In this document: piece by piece, positions 1-6,039 of the stretch
Layout: each line of letters opens with the position of its first letter
Position numbering within the stretch: the first letter of the stretch is position 1
Origin: Bifidobacteriaceae bacterium
GTDB taxonomy: Bacteria; Actinomycetota; Actinomycetes; Actinomycetales; WQXJ01
Direction of reading: 5' to 3'
NCBI GenBank assembly: GCA_031258055.1
Contig: JAIRNM010000310.1
Location: 1-11,160 of the forward strand
DNA: 11,160 bases
The notes under the pieces: generated by a model
Told to the model about the DNA's origin: nothing
The model's input: only the letters and a program-made list of their open reading frames with translations
The model's database searches: none
Program-made: the position numbers and the translations under genes

Positions 1-209
1 AGGCGGTGGGCGGTATAGGGCTGGGCGAGCGGGTGACCCGGTTCGTTGAGGCTGGCGGCGATGTGGCTTGTTTCGGCTCGGCCGATGACGCTTGGTCTGC
101 CTTGGATGCCTTGATCGACAAAGCCGAGTCGGACGCGGACTTCGCTCAGTTGGTCGATCAAGCGGCCCTGCGAGTCCTGATCGCCAAGGCGGAGGCGGGC
201 CTGGTCTGA
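1..209 (+). CDS. C-terminal end of a probable glycoside hydrolase family 3 (NagZ-like) protein, 5' truncated by window edge
   Basis: The reading frame is open from the left edge and ends at the TGA at 207-209, giving about 69 residues. The pattern resembles the end of the GH3 catalytic domain in actinobacterial beta-N-acetylhexosaminidases: a segment with '[15 protein letters not shown]' (usual form AGADLLCLGS), a helix, then '[15 protein letters not shown]' matching the family's RVLxxKxxxGL ending. Such enzymes release N-acetylglucosamine from peptidoglycan fragments or glycans. The catalytic residues would lie upstream of the window, so activity cannot be judged. The stop overlaps the nucS start by one base (TGATG), indicating translational coupling. 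A GTG at 6-8 could be taken as a start, but the frame continues upstream, so truncation by the window edge is preferred. The family call is moderate because only the tail is visible. Confidence 0.5.
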   Translation, partial: AVGGIGLGERVTRFVEAGGDVACFGSADDAWSALDALIDKAESDADFAQLVDQAALRVLIAKAEAGLV

Positions 210-916
210 TGCGACTGGTGGTGGCGCGCTGCGCGGTTGACTATTCCGGGCGTCTTGGTGCTCACCTCGACCCGGCCCGGCGTTTGATCATGGTCAAAGC
301 CGACGGCTCGGTCCTAGTCCATGCCGATGGCGGCTCCTATAAGCCCTTGAACTGGATGAACGCGCCTTGCCGTTTGAGCGAGTCGGAGCCAGAAGCAGTT
401 GAAGCGGAGGGAGGCGTCAGCAAAGTCTGGCGCGTTGCCCACCGCAAGACGGACGATTGCTTGCGGATCGCCTTGTTTGAGGTTTTCGAAGACATCGAGG
501 TCCAGTTGGGCGATGATTCCGGCAGCGAGCCTGGCTTGGTCAAAGACGGGGTTGAAGCCCATCTCCAGGCCCTGCTGGCGGAGCGGGCCGAATTGGTGGG
601 ACCGGGGTTGAGACTGATCCGGCGCGAGTACGCGACCGCCATCGGGCCGGTCGATCTCTTGTTGCGCGACCCATCTGGGGGCACTGTCGCCGTAGAAGTC
701 AAGCGGCGGGGAGAGATAGATGGAGTAGAACAACTCACCAGATATGTGGAACTACTCAAACGCGATTCAACTTTGGCGCCGGTTCGCGGAGTCCTCGCGG
801 CCCAGGCCATTAAGCCGCAAGCCCAGGTGTTGGCACAGGACAGGGGATTGGATTGCCTGATTCTTGATTATGAGGCAATGAGGGGCGAGGAAAGCCCAGG
901 TTTGCGTTTGTTCTAG
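209..916 (+). CDS. nucS: Endonuclease NucS (EndoMS), mismatch-specific
   Basis: A 235-residue protein of normal NucS length. It starts '[20 protein letters not shown]', followed by '[11 protein letters not shown]' and '[11 protein letters not shown]' (residues 30-54), the hallmark N-terminal DNA-binding and dimerisation region. The C-terminal RecB-like nuclease domain shows D149 (GPVDLLL), E163-x-K165 (AVEVKRRG) and Q175 (VEQLTRYVE), so the active site looks intact. The last residues, GLRLF, match the short C-terminal motif through which actinobacterial NucS binds the beta sliding clamp. In the family, NucS cuts both strands at mismatches such as G-T and provides non-canonical mismatch repair in actinobacteria and archaea that usually lack MutS/MutL. 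The ATG at 209 is chosen because it overlaps the upstream TGA and matches the conserved N terminus. A longer in-frame start at 92 would run inside the upstream gene and is rejected. Confidence 0.95.
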   Translation: MRLVVARCAVDYSGRLGAHLDPARRLIMVKADGSVLVHADGGSYKPLNWMNAPCRLSESEPEAVEAEGGVSKVWRVAHRKTDDCLRIALFEVFEDIEVQLGDDSGSEPGLVKDGVEAHLQALLAERAELVGPGLRLIRREYATAIGPVDLLLRDPSGGTVAVEVKRRGEIDGVEQLTRYVELLKRDSTLAPVRGVLAAQAIKPQAQVLAQDRGLDCLILDYEAMRGEESPGLRLF

Positions 917-1049
917 CGTTGGCAAAGTCGCTCATTTTGCGATCGGCGATGCGGCATCCTTGTTAAGAGCTTCGACCCCAAAGGCGGGTCTGAGCACCCC
1001 TAAGAAAGTCAGTCTTCACAGGAGCGGCCGGTGTCCACTCACGATCCCC

Positions 1050-1280
1050 TTGATTCGTTTCACCCGCGGCCGTTCCTGGGCGCGCTTCGCCGCTGCCGGG
1101 CTGGGTCTGATAGTGCTGCTCTGGCAAACTATGGCGCCATGGTCGCCTGGTGCGCTGACTGCGCTGGTGTTCGCCGCCTGGCTGGCAGTTGGCTTCCTCT
1201 TAGCCCACCCGCTGACCTCGCGTTTCTTCGCCGCCGTGGCGCCAGACCCGCGCCGGTCAGTCGTCGGCCAAGTCGCCTGA
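1050..1280 (+). CDS. Small two-helix membrane protein, start uncertain (possible frameshift)
   Basis: From the TTG at 1050 the frame encodes 76 residues with two hydrophobic segments ('FAAAGLGLIVLLWQ' and 'ALTALVFAAWLAVGFLLA') and a short polar tail, so it is probably an inner-membrane hairpin protein. High GC at third codon positions supports this frame from about 1085 to the TGA at 1278-1280. The start is unclear. The only good ribosome binding site, AGGAG at 1020-1024, sits six bases before a GTG at 1031 that lies in a different frame and reads 'MSTHDPLDSFHPRPFLGAL', a plausible N terminus. Either the gene starts at a weak TTG (1050, or 960 with a long extension), or a one-base indel near 1080-1095 separates the GTG start from the membrane segments. 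I do not recognise a family. It lies 37 bases before the next gene. Confidence 0.45.
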   Translation: MIRFTRGRSWARFAAAGLGLIVLLWQTMAPWSPGALTALVFAAWLAVGFLLAHPLTSRFFAAVAPDPRRSVVGQVA

Positions 1281-1317
1281 GCTGGGTGGCCGCGCCCGCT
1301 GGTTCGGGGCGCGGGGA

Positions 1318-1659
1318 ATGGGGGCGAGGTACCTTGTATTGGTGCCGAAAGGATCGAAGCGCTCGCGCCGAGCTGCGGGACGGCCGCGCCCACTTGACTT
1401 GAAGCGAGCGCTGGGCGGTCAGCCCCGGCGTGTCGTCCTTGGCGACGGCCGCGAGTACTTCGTGACGGCGGCATCGGCCAGCCCTAAGCCCTACCTATGT
1501 CCCGGCTGCGGGGCGACCGTCCAGCCGGGCCAACCGCAGGTGGCGGCTTGGGAGGCTGATTCTCTGCTAGGCGGCCAAGCCGCTCTGGAACTCCGCCGCC
1601 ATTGGCACCTCGCCTGCTGGCGTGCCTTCGCGGGCACAAATGGGGAAAGGCCCAATTAG
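1318..1659 (+). CDS. Small actinobacterial protein with a CPGC / HxHxxC zinc site
   Basis: A 113-residue protein resembling a conserved actinobacterial family often loosely labelled 'ATP/GTP-binding protein', although no P-loop is present here. The N-terminal ~45 residues are basic (KGSKRSRRAAGRPRP). The C-terminal half carries C61-P-G-C64 and then H95-W-H97-L-A-C100-W, a likely structural zinc site of a compact zinc-ribbon-like fold. Biochemical function is unknown to me; the basic N terminus could contact nucleic acid, which is inference. The ATG at 1318 follows a G-rich stretch (GCGGGGA) that can serve as a ribosome binding site. It is the last gene of the nucS block; the next gap holds a strong palindrome. 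My recollection, not checked, is that this family lies near nucS in other actinomycetes. Confidence 0.8.
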   Translation: MGARYLVLVPKGSKRSRRAAGRPRPLDLKRALGGQPRRVVLGDGREYFVTAASASPKPYLCPGCGATVQPGQPQVAAWEADSLLGGQAALELRRHWHLACWRAFAGTNGERPN

Positions 1660-1784
1660 GGGAACGCCGCCGGGTGTCCGTAACTCCAAGAACCAGCCCA
1701 CGCTGTCCGCCACGCTCTCCGCCAGAAGCGCCCTAGCCAACCCCTTCGTGCGGTTTGAGTAGGCTTCCCCCCCAACCGACGAGG

Positions 1785-1817
1785 CGGAACGCTTGGTGCC
1801 AGGCACCAAGCGTTCCG
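1785..1817. repeat. 33-bp near-perfect palindrome between the nucS block and the AAA+ gene
   Basis: Two 16-base arms (1785-1800 and 1802-1817) are exact reverse complements around a single central A at 1801. The left arm reads CGGAACGCTTGGTGCC. It would form a very strong hairpin in RNA or single-stranded DNA. No T-run follows on either strand, so it is not a classical intrinsic terminator, although it could still terminate, block exonucleases or be a dispersed palindromic repeat. It lies after the zinc-site gene stop and 118 bases before the AAA+ gene. Confidence 0.85.
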
Positions 1818-1897
1818 GTGAATCGTTCGGCGGGTTGCGCTCTCACAGGATCTCTGATTTCAGCCCGATGATCGCGTTCAATAGACTGAATGATTTC

Positions 1898-1934
1898 ACT
1901 ATCTTTGGGGTTCTCGTGCATTAGACTGACCGTC
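1898..1934 (+). promoter_or_regulatory. Possible leaderless promoter of the AAA+ gene
   Basis: TAGACT at 1922-1927 fits the actinobacterial -10 pattern TAnnnT and ends seven bases before the ATG at 1935, the spacing expected for a transcript starting at or next to the start codon. No Shine-Dalgarno sequence precedes this ATG, which agrees with leaderless translation. The -35 region (around 1898-1904) has no good match. The eight bases TAGACTGA occur at 1882-1889 and again at 1922-1929, 40 bases apart, so the upstream copy might be a second -10 or a regulator site. Confidence 0.35.
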
Positions 1935-3164
1935 ATGTTGTCAGTCGAGGTGGAGCGCAGCCGAGAACTGGCTGCCCTCGCCCGCTGGCGGGACGCTGAC
2001 CTGATCAAGGTAGTAACAGGCGTGCGGCGCTGCGGCAAGTCGACGCTGTTGCGGCAGTTCGCGCGGCGCTTGGCCGCCGAAGGGGTGCCGCCGGAGCGCG
2101 TGGTGTCCCTGAACATGGAGGATTTCGCGCTGGCTCCGCTGCTGAACGATGTGCGCGCCTTCCACGAGCATGTAGCGGCGCTGTTGCCCGGGCGGGGGCG
2201 CTCCTACCTATTCATTGACGAGGTCGGGCTGGTGGAGTCATTCGAGACTGCCGTCAACTCCCTCGCCCTCAACTTCGATGTCGACATCTATGTCACTGGA
2301 TCGAATGCCCAGATGCTCTCCTCGGACCTTGCCACTCGGCTGTCCGGCCGCTATGTCGAGATTCATCTGCTGCCATTCTCGTTCGCGGAATTCATTGATG
2401 GGCGCCGACTGGCGGGGCTGGAAGATGAAGATATGTCCTACCCAGGCCTGTACGGGTCGTTCCTGCGATGGGGCGGCTTCCCCTTCGTTCAGTCGGTCCT
2501 GCCCGTTGCGGAGGCAGTCAGGGATTACCTGGACGGACTGGTGAATACGATCCTGGTGAAGGATGTGGCACAGCGGCGGCGTGTGGCTCAGGTCGGCCTA
2601 TTACGTGACGTCGCGACATTTGTCCTGCACAACGTTGGAAACCTGACGTCGCTCCAGCGGATCGCGAACTCGCTGTCTGCCCGTGGCCGGGGGCCTTCGC
2701 CCAACACTGTAGACGGTTACCTAGACGGCTTAGTCGACGCGTTCCTGGTCTATCCGCTCCGGCGCTGGGATGCCCGCGGTCTACGGCACTTGTCCGGACC
2801 TGACAAGTACTACGCGGTGGACACAGGTCTGCGTAACAACCTGGTCGGCTACCTGGGCGGGGACACCGGGCACTTGCTCGAGAACATCGCTTATCTGGAG
2901 TTGCGGCGCCGTTCGTCCGAAATCCGGGTCGGCGCCACACCGCACGGTGAGATCGATTTCGTGACTGTCCGCGGTTCCGAACTGGCGTACTACCAGGTCT
3001 GCGAGTCGGTCCGCGATCCCAAGACCTTGGCCCGCGAGTTGGCTCCCCTCCAGGCGGTCGGAGACCACCATCCCAAGACCCTGTTGACCCTCGACCCGGA
3101 CCCGCCGATCAGTCACGCCGGAATCCGCCAGCTTTACATCCTGGACTGGCTCCGCTCCGCTTAG
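1935..3164 (+). CDS. AAA+ ATPase with C-terminal DUF4143 domain
   Basis: A 409-residue protein of typical size for the ATP-binding AAA_14/DUF4143 family. The N-terminal ATPase has a Walker A motif at residues 29-37 (GVRRCGKST), a Walker B at 91-97 (YLFIDEV, with D95 and E96), and the family segment 'YVTGSNAQML' followed by 'LSGRYVEIHLLPFSFAEF' near residues 119-152. The DUF4143 half contains 'YAVDTGLRNNLVGYLGG', 'LLENIAYLELRRR' and 'GEIDFV' followed by 'YYQVCES', resembling a degenerate PD-(D/E)xK nuclease fold. Proteins of this family are widespread, often horizontally acquired, and poorly understood; some are linked to mobile DNA or toxin-like modules. The ATG at 1935 is preferred over an in-frame start at 1890 because the extra residues are unlike the family and the TAGACT promoter would lie within them. 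No partner gene is adjacent. Confidence 0.88.
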   Translation: MLSVEVERSRELAALARWRDADLIKVVTGVRRCGKSTLLRQFARRLAAEGVPPERVVSLNMEDFALAPLLNDVRAFHEHVAALLPGRGRSYLFIDEVGLVESFETAVNSLALNFDVDIYVTGSNAQMLSSDLATRLSGRYVEIHLLPFSFAEFIDGRRLAGLEDEDMSYPGLYGSFLRWGGFPFVQSVLPVAEAVRDYLDGLVNTILVKDVAQRRRVAQVGLLRDVATFVLHNVGNLTSLQRIANSLSARGRGPSPNTVDGYLDGLVDAFLVYPLRRWDARGLRHLSGPDKYYAVDTGLRNNLVGYLGGDTGHLLENIAYLELRRRSSEIRVGATPHGEIDFVTVRGSELAYYQVCESVRDPKTLARELAPLQAVGDHHPKTLLTLDPDPPISHAGIRQLYILDWLRSA

Positions 3165-3301
3165 CGCGGCAGGACGGCTTCACGTGGACCGCGGACTACT
3201 GCTGATCCCGGTCGGCGCTAAACGGCACCAACGCGTTGACCTGGGACGATGCCGCCAGGTCTAGCTGACGGCAGCGTCTCCGGGTGGACAGGCGAGGGCA
3301 G

Positions 3302-3350
3302 TAGTGATACAGTCATAACGACCCTATAAAATATCAAACAGGAGCTATCA
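3302..3350 (+). promoter_or_regulatory. AT-rich promoter/operator region and ribosome binding site of the Nudix-led operon
   Basis: An AT-rich block stands out from the surrounding GC-rich sequence. TATAAA at 3325-3330 (or TAAAAT at 3327-3332) is a good -10 candidate; no clear -35 is seen. GTCATAACGAC at 3312-3322 has GTC/GAC half-sites around five bases, and TGATA (3305-3309) is mirrored by TATCA (3332-3336). Either could be an operator for the Nudix regulator encoded next. AGGAG at 3340-3344 lies six bases before the GTG at 3351 and fixes that start. The rest of the gap, 3165-3301, shows no gene or clear terminator. Confidence 0.45.
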
Positions 3351-4352
3351 GTGGACAAGCCCAAAGTGGTCGACGGTCCGGGTGAGTTAGATCTCAATGA
3401 CACCGCCGCGAAAGACACAGCGCAGGTTGGCCAGGCGGTCACGCCGCAAGCGCCGAATCAAGCCCGCGCTTACAATCCGCGTGACTATCCGCCTTTCGCG
3501 GTCGCGGTGGACATCGCCGTCTTCACCCTGCGGGCAAGCGCCCTGAATGTCCTGTTGGTGGAGCGCGGTGACCCGGCCGAACAGGGCAAACTGGCACTGC
3601 CGGGCGGATTCATCCGGCCCGAGGAAGATGCCGACCAAGCGGCTAACCGCGAATTGCTCGAGGAAACGGGGATCGGGCGCGCCATACCGGTCCATCTGGA
3701 GCAACTCAGGACCTATTCCGACCCGGGGCGCGACCCGCGGATGCGGGTGGTGTCAGTCGCCTACGTGGCCCTAGCGCCGGATCTGCCAGACCCGGTGGCG
3801 GCCACCGACGCCCGAGCGGCGAGTTGGTACCCGGTGGATGAAGCCCGCGCCCAAGACCTCGCCTTCGACCACAATCGAATCCTTGACGATGCGACTGAGC
3901 GGGTCCGGGCGAAGCTCGAATACACCACTATCGCGACCGCTTTCCTGCCCCGTGTTTTCTCGATCGGCCAACTCCGGGCTGTTTACCAGGCGGTCTGGGG
4001 CACGGAGGTTGAGCCTCAGAATTTCCGTCGCAAGGTCCTGGCCACGCCTGGCTTTATTGAACCAACGGCCGACCTCCGCTTGGGTCTTCCGGGCCCCCGG
4101 GCCCAACTCTACCGGCCTGGTCCGGCCACCGAAGTGGTACCGCCTTCAGAAGGGAGCACAAGCCATGAGCACCGTGTTGGCAATTCCAGCGCCGGAAGAA
4201 GTGCTCGCAGCGAAGAGCTGGACAGACCTTGGCCTACCGGCCACGCCGCCAGTGCTGAAGCGGCTGAGGCGTGCCTTCCATCCGGACCTTTGCCGTCATC
4301 CGCGTGCCACCGACGCATTCATCCGCGTCCAGGAGCTATTCGACCAGCCTGA
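3351..4352 (+). CDS. NrtR-like Nudix / winged-helix regulator, first gene of the four-gene unit
   Basis: After a low-complexity polar leader of about 40 residues, a Nudix domain occupies roughly residues 48-165. Its Nudix box is complete: G86, E92, R100-E101, E104-E105 and G107 fit GX5EX7REUXEEXGU, so hydrolase activity is possible. The segment 'AFDHNRILDDATERVRAKLEYTT' leads into a winged helix (about residues 190-240: 'LPRVFSIGQLRAVYQAVWG' and 'NFRRKVLATPGFIEPT'). This is the architecture of NrtR-type regulators, which bind ADP-ribose or related NAD metabolites and often repress NAD genes. No NAD gene lies here, so the likely target is this operon. Relatives, as I recall them, end soon after the 'AQLYRPGPAT' segment (residues 251-260), but here the frame runs on to 4352, overlapping the next gene by 188 bases. 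The last ~65 residues are therefore probably not native protein; a lost stop or an indel near 4100-4165 is likely. Confidence 0.82.
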   Translation: MDKPKVVDGPGELDLNDTAAKDTAQVGQAVTPQAPNQARAYNPRDYPPFAVAVDIAVFTLRASALNVLLVERGDPAEQGKLALPGGFIRPEEDADQAANRELLEETGIGRAIPVHLEQLRTYSDPGRDPRMRVVSVAYVALAPDLPDPVAATDARAASWYPVDEARAQDLAFDHNRILDDATERVRAKLEYTTIATAFLPRVFSIGQLRAVYQAVWGTEVEPQNFRRKVLATPGFIEPTADLRLGLPGPRAQLYRPGPATEVVPPSEGSTSHEHRVGNSSAGRSARSEELDRPWPTGHAASAEAAEACLPSGPLPSSACHRRIHPRPGAIRPA

Positions 4353-5040
4353 GTTCACTTCCCGCCTAGCAACCGGACGCCGAGCCGGATTGGGCCGGAT
4401 TGCTTGGACGCCGAGGCCCGGCTTCGAGGACCTAGCCTCGGTCGCGGTCAGCGCCCACCGGGACTTGGCCCGGTCCAAAGGGGCCCGTTTCTTTACCGCC
4501 CTAGCGCCTTGTGTCGTCGGCTCACCGGCCAACCCGTCAGCCAGCCTCTTAGTCCAATACGCGGCCAGAGCCGAGGATTGGTGGTTCGCCAGTGCCTTCG
4601 AGCGCCTGGACGGCCGCACCGCGGTTTGGGTAGCGAAACGCTTCGCCGCCGCGATCATCGAAGCGGCGGCGATGGGCTGGGTTCACGGTGACATTCATCC
4701 CGGCACCGTGGTGATTTGCCCCGCCGAACATGGCTTACGCCTGGATGGCTGGTGGAGCGCGGTTCGCCTAGGCGAACGGCTAACCGTCAAACCGGCGGCA
4801 CCCACTCCGCCGCGTTGGCTGGGCGGAGCGGGCGCCAGCGAACAGCTTTCGGTGGCGCAAGCGGCTGCCTACCTGCGCACCGTTACAGCGCCAAAACGGC
4901 TGATCGAGGTGTTCGATGAGCACGCCACGAACCCCGGCTCGGCCGGGCAGTTCTTCAGCGATGTGCGGGAAGTCGCACACCGTGTCTACGGCAAAGCCGT
5001 TTGGCATGAGCTGGCGGAACCGGCCGAAACGCCAATCTGA
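4165..5040 (+). CDS. J-domain-like protein fused to a degenerate protein-kinase-like domain
   Basis: A 291-residue protein. The N terminus (about residues 18-62) resembles a DnaJ J-domain: 'LKRLRRAFHPD' places the HPD signature at residues 39-41 and is followed by 'ATDAFIRVQELFD', like J-domain helix III. Residues ~80-290 resemble a small kinase-like fold: 'WVHGDIHPGTVVI' (H174-G175-D176) matches the HGD catalytic loop, and 'LRLDGWWSAVRLGE' with D194-G195 matches a DFG-like metal site. The Asn usually five residues after the catalytic Asp is Thr here, and no clear glycine-rich loop or beta-3 lysine is visible, so it may be an atypical kinase or pseudokinase. J-domains normally stimulate DnaK ATPase, suggesting a chaperone-linked scaffold, which is inference. 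The ATG at 4165 has AAGGGAG at 4150-4156; longer in-frame starts lie inside the Nudix gene. The vWA gene follows after 63 bases. Confidence 0.72.
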   Translation: MSTVLAIPAPEEVLAAKSWTDLGLPATPPVLKRLRRAFHPDLCRHPRATDAFIRVQELFDQPEFTSRLATGRRAGLGRIAWTPRPGFEDLASVAVSAHRDLARSKGARFFTALAPCVVGSPANPSASLLVQYAARAEDWWFASAFERLDGRTAVWVAKRFAAAIIEAAAMGWVHGDIHPGTVVICPAEHGLRLDGWWSAVRLGERLTVKPAAPTPPRWLGGAGASEQLSVAQAAAYLRTVTAPKRLIEVFDEHATNPGSAGQFFSDVREVAHRVYGKAVWHELAEPAETPI

Positions 5041-5103
5041 ACGCCAACGGGAAGCCTCCCGACGGCATCGGGCAAGAACAAACAAAAGAAAGGAGCCCAG
5101 ATA

Positions 5104-6039
5104 ATGGGTGGAGGACATTGGAGTAGAGCGACTAACGCAGCGGTGACCGGAGCGCGCATAGCATCTGGCGCCACATTCGATTATGACCGTCGTGCGCACA
5201 GCACCGGCGTTTACAAACCACACGCGGACTTGGACCCGAAAGGCCTGAACGGTTTGGGTCAAAACGTGCGCGAAGCCATGGACAACCCCGACCATCCGAC
5301 CAGCTTGCCGATCGTGGTCGGATTCGATTCGACCGGTTCAATGGGCTCGGTCCCGCGCGTGGTCCAGACCAAGCTGTCGACTCTGTTCGGCTTGCTTTTG
5401 GACAAGAACTACGCGACTGACCCTCAGATTGCCGTCGCCACCTACGGCGATGCGACCTGCGACCGCGCGCCGTTGCAAATCAGTCAGTTCGAGGCGGACA
5501 ACCGAATCGACGACAACTTGGACAAGCTGTTGCTGGAGGGCGGCGGCGGCGGCAACGACGGCGAAACCAGCCAGCTATTGCTGTATTACCTGGCGTACCA
5601 CACCGTGATTGATTCGTTTGAGCGGCGCGGCAAGAAGGGATATGTCTTCTTGATCGCGGATGAGAAACAAATCCCGATCGGGCCTGAACACGTCAAAGAG
5701 TTCATCGGCGACGGCGAACCGCTCGGCGGCTTGAGCTTCGAGGCGATCGCCGCCGCGGTGACGCGAACCTGGAACGTGAAGGTGTTGTTGATCAACAATT
5801 ACACGGCGGTGTACCAGCGCTCACAGGAGTTCTATGAGGGCCTATTCGGTCCGGATAGTGTCATCCTGGTGCAGGACCCCGAAGCCATCGCGGAGACCAT
5901 CGCCGCGATCATCGGCTTTGAGGAGGGGCGTGACCTGGACCAGATCAAGGCCGATCTTGACGCCGTGGCTGGCAGCGAGGTGGCCCGCCGAGTCGGTGAT
6001 TCGATGGCGCGACGTCCGGCCGGGGCGCGGCTCAGATGA
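5104..6039 (+). CDS. von Willebrand factor A (vWA) domain protein with MIDAS motif
   Basis: A 311-residue, apparently cytosolic protein with no signal peptide or membrane segment. A glycine-rich start (MGGGHWSRATN) and about 65 further residues precede a vWA fold. The metal-ion-dependent adhesion site reads D75-S-T-G-S79 (a DxTxS variant of DxSxS), and the glycine-rich 'EGGGGGNDGET' loop at 145-154 and 'FLIADE' at 182-187 follow in the usual order. The 'MGSVPRVVQTKLSTLFGLLL' segment is like actinobacterial vWA proteins of this size. vWA domains generally mediate Mg-dependent protein contacts, so this may bridge the kinase-like and PurA-like partners; that role is inference. AAGGAG at 5090-5095 is a strong ribosome binding site eight bases before the ATG. 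The stop overlaps the next start (ATGA at 6036-6039), indicating coupled translation with the PurA-like gene. Confidence 0.85.
   Translation: MGGGHWSRATNAAVTGARIASGATFDYDRRAHSTGVYKPHADLDPKGLNGLGQNVREAMDNPDHPTSLPIVVGFDSTGSMGSVPRVVQTKLSTLFGLLLDKNYATDPQIAVATYGDATCDRAPLQISQFEADNRIDDNLDKLLLEGGGGGNDGETSQLLLYYLAYHTVIDSFERRGKKGYVFLIADEKQIPIGPEHVKEFIGDGEPLGGLSFEAIAAAVTRTWNVKVLLINNYTAVYQRSQEFYEGLFGPDSVILVQDPEAIAETIAAIIGFEEGRDLDQIKADLDAVAGSEVARRVGDSMARRPAGARLR

Noticed and set aside
92..208. N-terminal extension of nucS to a start at 92
   Set aside because: It lies wholly inside the upstream gene in another frame, and the conserved NucS N terminus begins exactly at 209.
1016..1474. Minus-strand open frame opposite the membrane and zinc-site genes
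   Set aside because: Pro/Arg/Ser-rich composition typical of antisense frames in GC-rich DNA; no motif.
1567..1809. Minus-strand open frame over the zinc-site gene end and palindrome
   Set aside because: It overlaps the supported + strand gene and begins inside the palindrome; no recognisable motif or ribosome binding site.
3838..4164. Long N-terminal extension of the J/kinase gene
   Set aside because: It is the shadow frame of the Nudix winged-helix region; the ATG at 4165 has a strong ribosome binding site and is followed by the J-domain.
5104..6039. Tellurite-resistance (TerY) system
   Set aside because: No TerB, TerC, TerD or TerZ-like genes are in the window, and the vWA sequence does not look like TerY.
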